The notes under the pieces are model-generated. The model was given only the letters and a program-made list of their open reading frames with translations. It had not been told where the DNA came from and searched no databases. Positions 34,521 through 44,380 of a stretch of DNA of 64,000 bases are shown here, piece after piece. This stretch comes from Odoribacter lunatus (GTDB lineage Bacteria > Bacteroidota > Bacteroidia > Bacteroidales > Marinifilaceae). Position 1 is the stretch's first letter. The number at the start of each line of letters is the position of its first letter. A program made the position numbers and the translations under genes. Location of the stretch: assembly GCF_943193135.1 (NCBI RefSeq), contig NZ_CALPCZ010000001.1:186001-250000 (forward strand), written 5' to 3'.

Positions 34521-34657
34521 AAAAAAGGTGTATTTATTAGCCGAAAAGACATACGATTTCATGATGAAAAATCAAAGAGGTTAAAAAGATGAATTCGCTG
34601 GGTCAAATGTGTGGGATAGGTTAAAATTTCTCCGGCAAATTAAAAAGTTGAAGAGTT

Positions 34658-34695
34658 AAAAGGGTTGAAAGGAGTGCTTTTTTTCAACCCTTTTT
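34658..34695. terminator. Terminator-like hairpin before the AbiE operon
   Basis: AAAAGGGTTGAAA/TTTCAACCCTTTT, 13-bp stem with T run on the plus side and A run on the other. No gene lies directly upstream, so it may be a second stop for read-through from cassette B or may insulate the operon. Confidence 0.6.
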
Positions 34696-34733
34696 GCATT
34701 TTGCTTTTTAGGAAAGTGGACAGAAGATGTGGA

Positions 34734-34766
34734 TTTGTCGCAAATAATTTATATTTTTGCGACAAA
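34734..34766. promoter_or_regulatory. Inverted-repeat operator over the AbiE promoter
   Basis: TTTGTCGCAAA (34734-34744) and its exact reverse complement TTTGCGACAAA (34756-34766) are separated by 11 bp, so arm centres are 22 bp apart (two helical turns). The TAnnTTTG element TATTTTTG (34752-34759) overlaps the spacer and right arm, and the abiEi ATG is 10 bp downstream. AbiEi antitoxins are known to repress their own promoter by binding inverted repeats, so this is very probably the autoregulatory operator. Confidence 0.75.
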
Positions 34767-34776
34767 ATAGGGTGGT

Positions 34777-35382
34777 ATGACAAGTATTGAGGATAATATA
34801 TTGTCGGCGATTAAAGAAAAAGGAAGGGGAAGTATATTTTTCCCATCTGATTTTACATCGTATGGTGAAACCAAGTCCATAGGTAAAGGTCTTGAACGCT
34901 TGACAGTCAAAGGTGATATTGTCAGATTGGCAAGAGGGATTTATACTTATCCTGAAATAGACACAGAATTGGGGCTTGGCGTTCTGATGCCTTCGATAGA
35001 GCAGATAGCCGAAACGATAGCTCGCAGGGATAAGGCTCGTATTGTTCCAACAGGTATTTACGCCATGAACAGGTTGGGTATTTCCACTCAAGTGCCGATG
35101 AATTTTGTTTATCTGACAGACGGTGCACCTCGAAAAGTAAATTTGGGTAACGGGCGTTCAATACAGTTCAAATACACAACTCCCAAAAATTTATCTTTTA
35201 CAAATTATCTTGCCATGCTTGTCACATTCGCTTTAAAAGAGATAGGACGTGAAAATGTAACGGAAGACATGACCGGGCAAATAAAACAGGTTATCTTAAA
35301 GGAAGATAAGAATAAAGTGCTGGCAGATCTCGAATTGATGCCGGCATGGATAAGAACGATAATAAAACAGGCGTATGAGTAA
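34777..35382 (+). CDS. AbiEi-type antitoxin/transcriptional regulator (DUF6088)
   Basis: A 201-aa protein with an N-terminal winged helix (about residues 1-60: NILSAIKEKGRGSIFFPSDF, LERLTVKGDIVRLARGIYTY) and a C-terminal AbiEi-like domain (about 75-200: IVPTGIYAMNRLGISTQVP, FVYLTDGAPRKVNLGNGRSI). It is the antitoxin of a type IV toxin-antitoxin pair that represses the operon rather than binding the toxin directly. The stop overlaps the toxin start by 8 bp. The operator at 34734 supports this reading. Confidence 0.85.
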   Translation: MTSIEDNILSAIKEKGRGSIFFPSDFTSYGETKSIGKGLERLTVKGDIVRLARGIYTYPEIDTELGLGVLMPSIEQIAETIARRDKARIVPTGIYAMNRLGISTQVPMNFVYLTDGAPRKVNLGNGRSIQFKYTTPKNLSFTNYLAMLVTFALKEIGRENVTEDMTGQIKQVILKEDKNKVLADLELMPAWIRTIIKQAYE

Positions 35383-36394
35383 CTATTTTCAGCTTTCGAT
35401 AGATAATCAACGCCGGGTATTGAGTCAAGTCGCCAATCAGACATTTTTGCCGGTGCAGGCGGTTGAAAAAGATTTGTGGGTTACGACGTTATTGCAATTG
35501 GTGTTCACATTGTCTTTTGCTGATAAACTCATATTCAAAGGAGGTACGTCTTTGAGCAAAGTGTGGCATCTGATAGAAAGGTTTTCAGAGGACATAGATC
35601 TGGCTGTTGACCGTTCACTTTTTGGGCTGGAGGGTGACTTGACCAAGAAACAAATAAAGCAACTTCGCAAGGCGTCATCCCTATTTGTGAAAGAAGACTT
35701 CAGCAAAGAGCTGCAAACAGCAATGGAACAATACGGTTTAGGGACACTTTGTTCATTAGAAGTGCAGCCTGATGGCGAAGGTGACAATACCTATCCCGAA
35801 CCTCGAAAGCTGTTTGTGAAATACAAAAGTGTATGGGAGGAACCGCTTGAGTACCTGTCGCCGGTGGTGATGCTGGAGATAGGGGCAAGGTCTCTGATCG
35901 AACCCAACGAACAGGCGAATATTAAGAGCATAGTGGAGGAATTATTCCCAACGATTCAGACAACGCTGGCAGATAGTCGGGTTTCCACAGCACTTCCGAG
36001 TAAGACTTTTCTGGAGAAAGCATTTCTGCTTCATGAACTGTTTTCGGTGGAAGGACATGGGAGCGAAGCCGGACGAAAATCGAGGCATCTCTATGACTTG
36101 TACAGAATGATGGATAAGGATTTCGCCGTTGCAGCTGTTAAAGATGATAAACTTTGGGAATCTATTCGGCATCATAGGGAGATATTTACGAGCGTAAATG
36201 GTATGGATTATACTCCGGATGTTCGCAAACGTCTTACGCTTGTACCGCGTGCAGATATAAGAGAGGCCTGGGAATCGGATTATAACAGTATGAGTTCGTC
36301 AATGATTTTTGGCGAGAAGCTGTCTTTCTCCCGACTTCTGGAAAGAATGGAAGAACTGGGAAATAGATTTAAACAGCCGGTGAGGGACAGTTAA
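35375..36394 (+). CDS. AbiEii-type nucleotidyltransferase toxin
   Basis: A 339-aa protein of the DNA polymerase-beta-like nucleotidyltransferase fold. The core motif is [20 protein letters not shown] followed by [11 protein letters not shown] (about residues 53-80): G-G-T-S-L-S-K and the D-I-D metal-binding pair. In the family, AbiEii uses a nucleotide, preferring GTP, to block growth, often giving abortive phage defence. The start is inside the end of the antitoxin gene. The pair sits directly after cassette B in an accessory-looking segment. Confidence 0.88.
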   Translation: MSNYFQLSIDNQRRVLSQVANQTFLPVQAVEKDLWVTTLLQLVFTLSFADKLIFKGGTSLSKVWHLIERFSEDIDLAVDRSLFGLEGDLTKKQIKQLRKASSLFVKEDFSKELQTAMEQYGLGTLCSLEVQPDGEGDNTYPEPRKLFVKYKSVWEEPLEYLSPVVMLEIGARSLIEPNEQANIKSIVEELFPTIQTTLADSRVSTALPSKTFLEKAFLLHELFSVEGHGSEAGRKSRHLYDLYRMMDKDFAVAAVKDDKLWESIRHHREIFTSVNGMDYTPDVRKRLTLVPRADIREAWESDYNSMSSSMIFGEKLSFSRLLERMEELGNRFKQPVRDS

Positions 36395-36488
36395 GCTTGA
36401 GGATTTTACTTTTCGGTCTTTTCAACTTTTTTTGTACCTTTGCAAACTTGAATACGTTTATAGGAAGAAGGTTTTAGAACTTGAGTCT

Positions 36489-37325
36489 ATGAAATATATA
36501 GGTGCACATGTTCATGTTACGGGAGGGGTGGAAAATGCTCCCGTGAATGCGGAGGCTATCGGTGCCAAGGCTTTTGCTTTGTTTACGAAGAATCAACGGC
36601 AATGGACGGCGGCCGCTTATACGGATAAGAATATTTCGCTTTTTAAAGAACGTTGCCGGGAATACGGTTACAGTCCGAAGCATATTTTGCCTCATGACAG
36701 TTATCTGATAAATCTGGGTAATCCGGATGCCGAGGGGCTGGAGAAGTCCAGGACGGCTTTTCTGGATGAGATGAAGCGGTGCGAGCAGTTGGGACTGGAA
36801 TTATTGAATTTTCATCCGGGAAGCAGTCTGAAGAAGATTTCTGATGAAGCCTGTTTAGAGCGGATTGCCGAGTCCATTAACCAGACTTTGGAGCAGACGC
36901 GGGGTGTATGTGCCGTTATTGAGAATACGGCGGGACAGGGTTCTAATATGGGATATACTTTTGAGCAGATAGCCTATATCATCGAGCGGGTGGAGGATAA
37001 AGACCGCGTGGGGGTCTGTATCGATACCTGCCATACGTTTGCCGCCGGATATGATCTTTCGACGGAATCGGGATTTGTGGAGACGTTCGACCATTTTGAC
37101 GAGGTTATCGGTTTTAAATATCTGAAAGGTATGCATCTGAACGACTCGAAGAAGGGAGTTGGCTCGCATGTGGACCGGCACGAGTGTATCGGCAAGGGGA
37201 TGATCGGGCTTACGGCGTTCCGGATGATTATGCATGACAGCCGTTTCGACGATATGCCATTGATTCTGGAAACTCCCGAGGAAGAGGGTTGGGCGGAAGA
37301 GATTAAGATGCTTTACGCTTTATGA
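36489..37325 (+). CDS. nfo: Deoxyribonuclease IV (endonuclease IV)
   Basis: A 278-aa TIM-barrel AP endonuclease with three zinc ions. Family motifs: [10 protein letters not shown] (start), [66 protein letters not shown] and LILETPEEE. It cuts 5' of abasic sites in base-excision repair. The frame is open 19 codons upstream, but MKYIGAH is the family start, so 36489 is used. The stop overlaps the next start (ATGA). Confidence 0.95.
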   Translation: MKYIGAHVHVTGGVENAPVNAEAIGAKAFALFTKNQRQWTAAAYTDKNISLFKERCREYGYSPKHILPHDSYLINLGNPDAEGLEKSRTAFLDEMKRCEQLGLELLNFHPGSSLKKISDEACLERIAESINQTLEQTRGVCAVIENTAGQGSNMGYTFEQIAYIIERVEDKDRVGVCIDTCHTFAAGYDLSTESGFVETFDHFDEVIGFKYLKGMHLNDSKKGVGSHVDRHECIGKGMIGLTAFRMIMHDSRFDDMPLILETPEEEGWAEEIKMLYAL

Positions 37326-37822
37326 AACGCATCGGTCTGTTGTCAGACACCCATGGGTGGCTGGAGCCTAAATTAATGGAGTTCTTTAAAGATTGCGACG
37401 AGGTATGGCATTGCGGGGACATTGGCGATGTGTCGGTGGCGGACGATTTGGCCGCCCGTTTTCATTTGCGTGCCGTGTACGGGAATATTGATGGGGGAGT
37501 GTTGCGGCGTATGTTCCGGGAGACGGAGGTTTTCGAGAGCGAGGGAGTGAAAGTGCTGATGACGCACATCGGAGGGTATCCCGGACGGTACGATATGCGT
37601 ATAAAACCATTGTTATTGGCAGAGAGACCTCGGCTTTTCGTATGCGGACATTCGCATATTGCCAAAGTGATGTATGATAAGAAGTTGAATTGTCTGCACA
37701 TAAACCCGGGGGCTGCCGGCAGGTATGGTTTCCATAAAGTGAGAACGGCTGTCCGGTTTGTCTTGGAACAGGGGAATATAAAGGATTTGGAATTAGTAGA
37801 GTACGAAAAAAATAAAATATAG
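37322..37822 (+). CDS. YfcE-like metallophosphoesterase
   Basis: A 166-aa calcineurin-like phosphoesterase: GLLSDTHGW (D-x-H, about residues 4-12), WHCGDIGD (G-D), YGNIDGG (G-N), [15 protein letters not shown] (G-H-x-H). These are the five metal-binding motifs. Members (YfcE, MJ0936) hydrolyse phosphodiesters; the biological substrate is unknown. Coupled to nfo by a 4-bp overlap. Confidence 0.93.
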   Translation: MKRIGLLSDTHGWLEPKLMEFFKDCDEVWHCGDIGDVSVADDLAARFHLRAVYGNIDGGVLRRMFRETEVFESEGVKVLMTHIGGYPGRYDMRIKPLLLAERPRLFVCGHSHIAKVMYDKKLNCLHINPGAAGRYGFHKVRTAVRFVLEQGNIKDLELVEYEKNKI

Positions 37823-37827
37823 AAAAT

Positions 37828-39414
37828 ATGATGAGACGATTGATTATTTTAAGCATGGTTTTGTTCGGAATTTTGCGAATCGGGCAGGCTCAGAATAACA
37901 ATAATGCAGTACGGGAACAAACGTTGAAATACCAGCGTTTAATGGCGTTGATTGATGCTTTTTATGTGGATACTGTCAATCTGCCTAAATTGACAGAGGA
38001 TGCCATTGTGAAAGTGCTTTCAGACCTTGATCCTCATTCTGTGTATATTTCCAAGGAGGAAATGGAAGATATGAATGAACCGTTGGAGGGTGGATTTTAC
38101 GGTATCGGTATACAGTTTTCGTTATTGAGGGACACTTTGATGGTGGTTTCTGTGGTTCCGGGCGGGCCATCAGAGAAAGTCGGCCTGTTGGACGGAGACC
38201 GTATTGTGGAGGTTAATGGTGAGAATATTGCCGGAGTGAAGTTAAGCAATTCAGCCGTACGCAAGAAACTGAAAGGAGAGAAGGGGACATTGGTACGGAT
38301 TAAGGTATTGCGTAACGGGGAGTTGTTGGATTTCGACATTATCCGCGACAAGATTCCTATTCACAGTGTAGATGCGGCTTATATGTTGGATAAAACGGTA
38401 GGTTATATTAAAATTTCCCGTTTTTCCGCCAATACGATAGAAGAATTTGAAACAGCTCTTCGGGATTTGCAGAACGAAGGCATGCGTGATTTGATACTGG
38501 ATTTGCAAGGCAATTCGGGCGGATACATGGGAGCAGCCATTGGTATAGGTGACAACTTTTTGGATGACAAGAAAATGATTGTATATACCGATGGGATGGC
38601 TTCAGCCAAAAGAGAGGAGTATTCTACCTCCAAAGGATTATTGAAAAACGGACGGGTCGTGGTATTGATTGACGGCAGTTCCGCATCAGCCAGTGAGATT
38701 GTGGCGGGAGCCGTACAGGATTGGGACCGGGGAGTAATTGTCGGTAGACGCTCTTTCGGCAAAGGATTGGTGCAGCGCCAATACCCCTTGACGGACGGAA
38801 CGATGGTTCGTTTGACAACGGCTCATTATTATACACCTTCCGGACGTTGTATTCAGAAGCCTTATAAGGATGAAAATTACCGGGCGGAAGTCTATGACCG
38901 GTATAGCAACGGGGAGTTGCTTTCCGCTGACAGCATCCAGGTTAATGATTCGTTGCTGTATTATACCAAGTTGAAAAAAAGGGTTGTGTACGGTGGCGGA
39001 GGTATTATTCCGGATATTTTCGTACCGATAGATACGGGGGTGAATTACGCTTATTTTAACCGGCTTATCGGAAAGAGTGTTGTCGGACAATACATCAATA
39101 ATTATGTGGATAAGAATCGGGCGGAATTGAAGAGCAAATATCCCGACTTTAAGAAATTCAGAAAGAGTTATGAAGTTACCGATGCGATGATACGGGAAAT
39201 CGTGGAAGAAGGAGTGAAGGCGGGTGTGCCGGAAGATGAGAAGCTGCTTACTCCGGTTATTCCTGTCATGAAATTGCAGATAAAAGCTTTGATTGCCCAG
39301 AATCTGTGGGGAATGAATGAAATGTATATTCTGATGAACGAGGACAACAAAATCATGCGTGAGGCGTTGAATGCTCTGCATGACGGAAGGTATGAAAAGG
39401 TGATGGAAGGTTAA
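37828..39414 (+). CDS. S41-family C-terminal processing peptidase
   Basis: A 528-aa periplasmic serine protease. Signal peptide 1 to about 21 (ILRIGQA). A PDZ domain spans about 85-170 (GFYGIGIQF, GPSEKVGLLDGDRIVEVNG). The S41 domain includes LDLQGNSGGYMGAAI, the catalytic Ser in IDGSSASASEIVAGA (about residue 288) and the catalytic Lys in RRSFGKGLVQ (about 313). It probably trims C-termini of envelope proteins. It is 5 bp after the phosphoesterase gene, so nfo, phosphoesterase and protease form one operon. Confidence 0.93.
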   Translation: MMRRLIILSMVLFGILRIGQAQNNNNAVREQTLKYQRLMALIDAFYVDTVNLPKLTEDAIVKVLSDLDPHSVYISKEEMEDMNEPLEGGFYGIGIQFSLLRDTLMVVSVVPGGPSEKVGLLDGDRIVEVNGENIAGVKLSNSAVRKKLKGEKGTLVRIKVLRNGELLDFDIIRDKIPIHSVDAAYMLDKTVGYIKISRFSANTIEEFETALRDLQNEGMRDLILDLQGNSGGYMGAAIGIGDNFLDDKKMIVYTDGMASAKREEYSTSKGLLKNGRVVVLIDGSSASASEIVAGAVQDWDRGVIVGRRSFGKGLVQRQYPLTDGTMVRLTTAHYYTPSGRCIQKPYKDENYRAEVYDRYSNGELLSADSIQVNDSLLYYTKLKKRVVYGGGGIIPDIFVPIDTGVNYAYFNRLIGKSVVGQYINNYVDKNRAELKSKYPDFKKFRKSYEVTDAMIREIVEEGVKAGVPEDEKLLTPVIPVMKLQIKALIAQNLWGMNEMYILMNEDNKIMREALNALHDGRYEKVMEG

Positions 39415-39430
39415 TGAACCCTTTCAACTT

Positions 39431-40309
39431 TTATTGCCTGAATGTCCGGGCTGTGAGTATTTCGGCATGGGACAGGTATTGTGGCAGATATTGAGGAAGG
39501 TTGGCACGGATAGGGCAGATATCTATTCCGCCGCGTCGGGTATATAGGCATCCTACCATTAATATTTCCGGATGATAAAAATCAGTGAGGCGTTTGAATA
39601 CCATTTCGCAGATTTCTTCGTGGAAATGGTTTTCGTTGCGTATTGAGACAATGTATTTTAGCAATGACATTCTATTCGGCAGGCGCGGAGCTTTCATTCG
39701 GATATAGATGCTTCCCCAGTCGGGCTGGGTGGTAATCTTGCAATTGCTTTTCAATAAATGGCTGCCTATTTTTAATTCTTTTTCCGACTCTTGGGAGTTT
39801 TTTTCGGTCAGGTAAGCCGGATGTTCCTGATAAATGGAAAAACGGATGTTTTCCGCTTCGGGGTTTTCTTCCAGGATTTCATAATCACTAAAATCAAACG
39901 GTGACAGAGTAGGGAGGGCTGTATGAAAACAGACCTCTGTTTGAGTTTGTAGCAGGGTGTTTAAATCCTGTTTAACCCGTTCGGTGAATAGGGTAATACC
40001 TTCTTGGGGTGTATCGCCGAAAGGTGTCATGTTCATGGACCCCAGATAGAGTTTTAGCGATTTGCTTTCCACTAGAAACGGATTGCTTGAAGGATAAACG
40101 ATTTTCAAAACACCGCAGACGGGCAGACCTTTATTGGTAATGAATCCGGCTTCGTAGGCATGCCAGCTGTCGTAACCGCAAAAAAGGCTTTCCGGAGCGT
40201 CGATGCCGTATGTTTCACGGTTCAGTTTCCGGGGAACTTTCACCAATATTTCCGGACAGTAGGATTTCGGATAAGCCACCTTTTTTCCTAGAAGTGCCGC
40301 TTCATTCAT
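39431..40309 (-). CDS. queF: NADPH-dependent 7-cyano-7-deazaguanine reductase
   Basis: A 292-aa bimodular (E. coli-type) QueF with two tunnelling folds. ESKSLKLYLGSMN (about residues 81-93) is the substrate/NADPH motif; the catalytic Cys lies in LLKSNCKITTQPDWGS (about 192); FHEEICEMVFKRL carries the substrate-binding Glu; and YTRRGGIDICPIR is a C-terminal family signature. It reduces preQ0 to preQ1 for queuosine. It is the last gene of a minus-strand run with the exporter and purB. Confidence 0.94.
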   Translation of the reverse strand: MNEAALLGKKVAYPKSYCPEILVKVPRKLNRETYGIDAPESLFCGYDSWHAYEAGFITNKGLPVCGVLKIVYPSSNPFLVESKSLKLYLGSMNMTPFGDTPQEGITLFTERVKQDLNTLLQTQTEVCFHTALPTLSPFDFSDYEILEENPEAENIRFSIYQEHPAYLTEKNSQESEKELKIGSHLLKSNCKITTQPDWGSIYIRMKAPRLPNRMSLLKYIVSIRNENHFHEEICEMVFKRLTDFYHPEILMVGCLYTRRGGIDICPIRANLPQYLPQYLSHAEILTARTFRQ

Positions 40310-40322
40310 AACTCTTCAGCTT

Positions 40323-42146
40323 TTAAAAATTCTGCATTTGATAGAGTTTGGTATAAATCCCGTTCAATTGCAATAATTCTTCATGCGTGCCTCTTTCCAC
40401 GATTTCCCCTTCATGGAAAACGCAAATCAGATGGGCATTTTTAATCGTGGAAAGGCGGTGGGCGATGACAATGGACGTGCGGTTGCGCATGAGGTTGTCC
40501 AAAGCCTCTTGTACTAGCTTTTCGGATTCGGTATCCAAAGCGGATGTGGCTTCGTCCAATATCATGATGGGCGGATTCTTCAAGACGGCCCTGGCGATAC
40601 TTAACCGTTGCCGCTGTCCGCCGCTTAATTTGCTTCCCCGGTCTCCGATAACGGTTTGGTAACCGTGTTCCGTCTGTATGATAAAATCGTGGGCGTTAGC
40701 AATTTTAGCTGCATTTTCTACGGCTTCCTGGGTTGCGTTATCCACACCGAAAGCGATATTGTTGTAAATAGTATCGTTGAAAAGGATAGGGTCCTGGTTC
40801 ACATTGCCCATAAGTTCTCTTAAATCGTAAAAAGCAAGATGTTTGATATTTGTATCGTCAATACAGATTTCCCCTTCGTTTACATCGTAAAAACGCGGCA
40901 GCAGGTCTACAAATGTACTTTTTCCCGAACCGGACTGACCGACCAGAGCGATAGTCTGACCTTTGGGAATTGTTAGATTGATATTTTTGAGGACGGCTTG
41001 GTTTTCGGTATAAGCGAAACTTACATTTTTATACTGAATAGCGTGTTTAAATTCCTTTATACTTACGGGGTTTGGGGATTCCAAAATGGAGGATTCCGCT
41101 TTCAGAATATCGTCGATACGGTCCATTGCCGCCAATCCTTTCTGGATGCTGTAATAGGCATTGGTCAGATTCTTTGCCGGGTTGATGATGGAATAGAAGA
41201 GAGCGATGTAAGCGATAAATTCCGGAGCGGTGAGCGAACCTGTGTTATTTAAGATAAGTGTTCCGCCAAACCACAGTACCAGTACGATAACGACTGTGCC
41301 TAAAAACTCACTCATCGGGTGAGCTAAAGAACGTCTCCGCATAAGGCGGTTTTGAATGCGACGGTAAGATTCGTTTTCGTCTGAAAACTTCCGGTTGATT
41401 TTATCTTCCGCATTGAAAGCCTTGATAATGCGCAGACCGGACAAGGTTTCTTCCATGAGGGAGAGGATTTCTCCCATTTTGTTTTGTCCTTCTCTTGAAT
41501 GGCGTTTCAGATTCTTGCCGACCTTGCCGATTAGTGTTCCCATAATTGGCAGCATGATAAAGACGAAAAGTGTCAGTTGCCAGCTCATAAAAAGCATGGT
41601 GGAAAGGTATACCAGGATGAGTATCGGACTTTGGAAGAACATATCCAGCGAACTCATGACCGACGCTTCTACTTCCTGCACGTCTCCCGTCATGCGGGAA
41701 ATGATGTCTCCTTTGCGTTCTTCCGAAAAGAAGGGAAGAGGCAGGGAAAGGATTTTCCCGAATATCTTTTTACGGATGTCTCGTACTACTCCATTGCGGA
41801 TGTAGATAGTTTCGTAGGCGCCTAAATAAGCAAAACCCGTTTTCAGTGCCGTGGCAAGAATCGCGATAATACCCACAAAAAGCAGGGTACTCGCCGGGCC
41901 GAAGCTGTCCCGCGCTATCGTAATCTGGTAGTAAAACAGGTGTTTCAGCGTCTGAATATCAAGAGCGAAAGGCACCTGTTCCGTCACATCGGGTTGCGTA
42001 CCGAACAGAATGCCCAGCACAGGGGCAAGCATTGCAATGGAAAGAGTACCGAATACGGCATGTAAAATATTATACAGGACGCTCTTTATAACCCGAAATT
42101 TATAAGGAGGAATAAAGCGTCTCAGAATAAAGATGAAATCACGCAT
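40323..42146 (-). CDS. MsbA-like ABC exporter (fused permease-ATPase)
   Basis: A 607-aa half-transporter. Six transmembrane helices lie in about residues 15-325; the ATPase covers about 360-600: Walker A VGQSGSGKSTFVD, signature LSGGQRQRLSIARAVL, Walker B IMILDEATSALD, switch His in VIAHRLSTI. The type includes MsbA (lipid A flippase) and multidrug exporters; an LPS role is plausible because kdsA is present and the protein is homodimer-like, but this is inference. It lies 21 bp after purB on the same strand. Confidence 0.88.
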   Translation of the reverse strand: MRDFIFILRRFIPPYKFRVIKSVLYNILHAVFGTLSIAMLAPVLGILFGTQPDVTEQVPFALDIQTLKHLFYYQITIARDSFGPASTLLFVGIIAILATALKTGFAYLGAYETIYIRNGVVRDIRKKIFGKILSLPLPFFSEERKGDIISRMTGDVQEVEASVMSSLDMFFQSPILILVYLSTMLFMSWQLTLFVFIMLPIMGTLIGKVGKNLKRHSREGQNKMGEILSLMEETLSGLRIIKAFNAEDKINRKFSDENESYRRIQNRLMRRRSLAHPMSEFLGTVVIVLVLWFGGTLILNNTGSLTAPEFIAYIALFYSIINPAKNLTNAYYSIQKGLAAMDRIDDILKAESSILESPNPVSIKEFKHAIQYKNVSFAYTENQAVLKNINLTIPKGQTIALVGQSGSGKSTFVDLLPRFYDVNEGEICIDDTNIKHLAFYDLRELMGNVNQDPILFNDTIYNNIAFGVDNATQEAVENAAKIANAHDFIIQTEHGYQTVIGDRGSKLSGGQRQRLSIARAVLKNPPIMILDEATSALDTESEKLVQEALDNLMRNRTSIVIAHRLSTIKNAHLICVFHEGEIVERGTHEELLQLNGIYTKLYQMQNF

Positions 42147-42167
42147 ACGTAAGATATTAATGAGCCT

Positions 42168-43505
42168 TTACATCCCGGTGTAATTGGACGGCGTAATCTG
42201 TTTCAGCTTGTTTTTGAGTTCTTCGGGAACCTCCAGCGTATCAATAAATTCTGCAATAGACTCCTGGGTAATCTTGCTGTTTGTGCGGGTAAGGGCTTTC
42301 AGTGCCTCATACGGATTGGGATACCCCTCGCGACGAAGTACGGTTTGAATGGCTTCCGCCACGACTGCCCAGTTTTTTTCTAAATCTCGCTCGATGGCTT
42401 CTTTATTGATGATAAGTTTGTTTAAACCTTTGAGCGTTGATTTGACGGCAATCAAGGTATGGGCTAACGGTACACCGATATTTCTCAATACGGTTGAATC
42501 CGTTAAATCCCGTTGTAGGCGGGAAATGGGTAACTTGTCGCTCAAATGTTCAAAAAGGGCGTTGGCGATGCCTAAATTTCCTTCCGAATTTTCAAAATCA
42601 ATCGGATTTACTTTGTGGGGCATGGCGGAAGAACCAACTTCGCCTGCCTTGATTTTTTGTTTAAAATAAGACATGGAAATATACGTCCATATATCCCTGT
42701 CTAAATCTATGATAATCGTGTTAATTCGGCGCAAATTGTCAAAAAGGGCGGCAAAATTGTCGTAATTCGATATTTGTGTCGTATAACTCTCTCTTTCCAG
42801 TTGTAATTGGTTAGTCAGAAACCGGTTGCTGAATTCCACCCAGTCAATCTCCGGAAATGCTACGTGGTGTGCGTTGAAGTTACCCGTTGCTCCTCCGAAT
42901 TTACCTGAAATAGCTACTTTCTTCAACAACTCGACCTGATGACTCAATCGGTATGAAAACACTTTTATCTCTTTTCCAAGACGGGTGGGAGAAGCCGGTT
43001 GCCCGTGTGTCTTTGCCAGCATCGGAATATCTTTCCATTCATCGGCCAGTTCCTCTAATTTCGTCAATAGTTCATGAATGGCGGGGTAATATACGTCATG
43101 CACCGCATCCCGGAAAGAACAGGGAATAGCGGTATTGTTTATATCCTGGGAGGTCAGCCCGAAATGGATGAATTCTTTGTAAGTGTGTAAATTCAGTTCG
43201 TTGAATTTATCTTTGATAAAATATTCAACCGCCTTGACATCGTGGTTGGTCACCTGTTCCGTATCTTTCACTTTTTGGGCATCTTCCACGGTGAAATTCA
43301 GGTAAATTTCGCGTAAATGGGGAAAAAGACTGCTGTCGAACTGTTTCAATTGCGGCAAAGGAAGCTCACACAAAGCAATGAAATATTCGATTTCCACCAT
43401 AACCCGATATCGGATAAGGGCGCTTTCCGAAAAATAATTTGCCAGATTTTCAACTTTGTCTCTATAACGTCCGTCGATGGGCGAAATAGCTGTGAGTGGT
43501 TGCAT
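42168..43505 (-). CDS. purB: Adenylosuccinate lyase
   Basis: A 445-aa fumarase/aspartase-superfamily enzyme in purine synthesis, cleaving SAICAR and adenylosuccinate. The N-terminus AISPIDGRYRDKVENLANYF is that of the E. coli-type PurB. FIHFGLTSQDINNTA, AKTHGQPASPTRLGKE (catalytic His) and the signature GSSAMPHKVNPIDFENSEG (catalytic Ser loop) are all intact. Confidence 0.96.
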   Translation of the reverse strand: MQPLTAISPIDGRYRDKVENLANYFSESALIRYRVMVEIEYFIALCELPLPQLKQFDSSLFPHLREIYLNFTVEDAQKVKDTEQVTNHDVKAVEYFIKDKFNELNLHTYKEFIHFGLTSQDINNTAIPCSFRDAVHDVYYPAIHELLTKLEELADEWKDIPMLAKTHGQPASPTRLGKEIKVFSYRLSHQVELLKKVAISGKFGGATGNFNAHHVAFPEIDWVEFSNRFLTNQLQLERESYTTQISNYDNFAALFDNLRRINTIIIDLDRDIWTYISMSYFKQKIKAGEVGSSAMPHKVNPIDFENSEGNLGIANALFEHLSDKLPISRLQRDLTDSTVLRNIGVPLAHTLIAVKSTLKGLNKLIINKEAIERDLEKNWAVVAEAIQTVLRREGYPNPYEALKALTRTNSKITQESIAEFIDTLEVPEELKNKLKQITPSNYTGM

Positions 43506-43621
43506 AGAAATGATAATTTAATGATTTCGCTTACAAAAATAGCAAAAGATTTTTCAAAACACATATTCGGGGCTTGAAAATAAAGTGTACTTTTGAAAAA
43601 CAAATGCATACAATTATACCC

Positions 43622-44380
43622 ATGAATTTCTTTTGTGCCATCGGGCTTTACGGCAAAGCCTTTGAAATATTGTTCAGCCCCGGATTCCGGCGTTTTCTCC
43701 TTTTTCCTGTTTTGCTTATCCTGTTACTTTTTATCGGTGGTAATTTCCTGGTCGGCTGGGCCGTTGATGGTCTCTACAGACTGATACAGGGGTATATTGC
43801 TTCTTGGATGGAAGGAGTGTCCTGGATTTTCATTAAAATACTTTTGAAGATACTTTATTTTTATCTCTTCCTTACTTTTGGCGGTTATATATTGCTTATC
43901 GTTATGTCGCCCGTTTATTCATGGTTGTCCGAGCGGACGGAAAACCGGCTTACCGGAAGAAAATACCCTTTCCGGATGGGGGTGTTTTTACGTCAGGTGG
44001 GGAGGGGCATATTGATAGTGCTTCGCAATATGTTGTGGCAGCTATTTTTTTATATACTATTCTTTCTCCTCTCGTTTATTCCGGTATTGGGGCTTCTTTC
44101 TCCCTTTGTATTGTTTTTCATATCCGCCTATTTTTATGGATTTTCCTTTATGGACTATGCTGTGGAACGTCGGCAACTCAATGTGCGTCAAAGCGTACGT
44201 TATGCTTACCGTAATAAGGTAACCGTCACCGGCATCGGCATTGTCTTTGCCTTGGCGCTGATGGTGCCGTTGTGCAGTTTTGTTGCCTGCGCTTTCGTAT
44301 CACTGCTTTCCGTGATTGCCGGTACGTTGGCGGTTGAAAAGACCTTTCCCTCTGATACGCTGTCTGTCAGGATTGAATGA
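43622..44380 (+). CDS. EI24-domain (CysZ-like) membrane protein
   Basis: A 252-aa membrane protein with four long hydrophobic regions and the EI24/CysZ pattern: GKAFEILFSPGFRRFLLFPV, VMSPVYSWLSERTENRLTGR, and a FYGFSFMDYAVERRQL motif. Relatives include the sulfate transporter CysZ, but no sulfate genes are adjacent, so the substrate is open. The frame extends upstream to 43574; I choose the ATG at 43622 (MNFFCAIG) since the family begins there. The end overlaps the convergent TetR gene by 14 bp. Confidence 0.8.
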   Translation: MNFFCAIGLYGKAFEILFSPGFRRFLLFPVLLILLLFIGGNFLVGWAVDGLYRLIQGYIASWMEGVSWIFIKILLKILYFYLFLTFGGYILLIVMSPVYSWLSERTENRLTGRKYPFRMGVFLRQVGRGILIVLRNMLWQLFFYILFFLLSFIPVLGLLSPFVLFFISAYFYGFSFMDYAVERRQLNVRQSVRYAYRNKVTVTGIGIVFALALMVPLCSFVACAFVSLLSVIAGTLAVEKTFPSDTLSVRIE

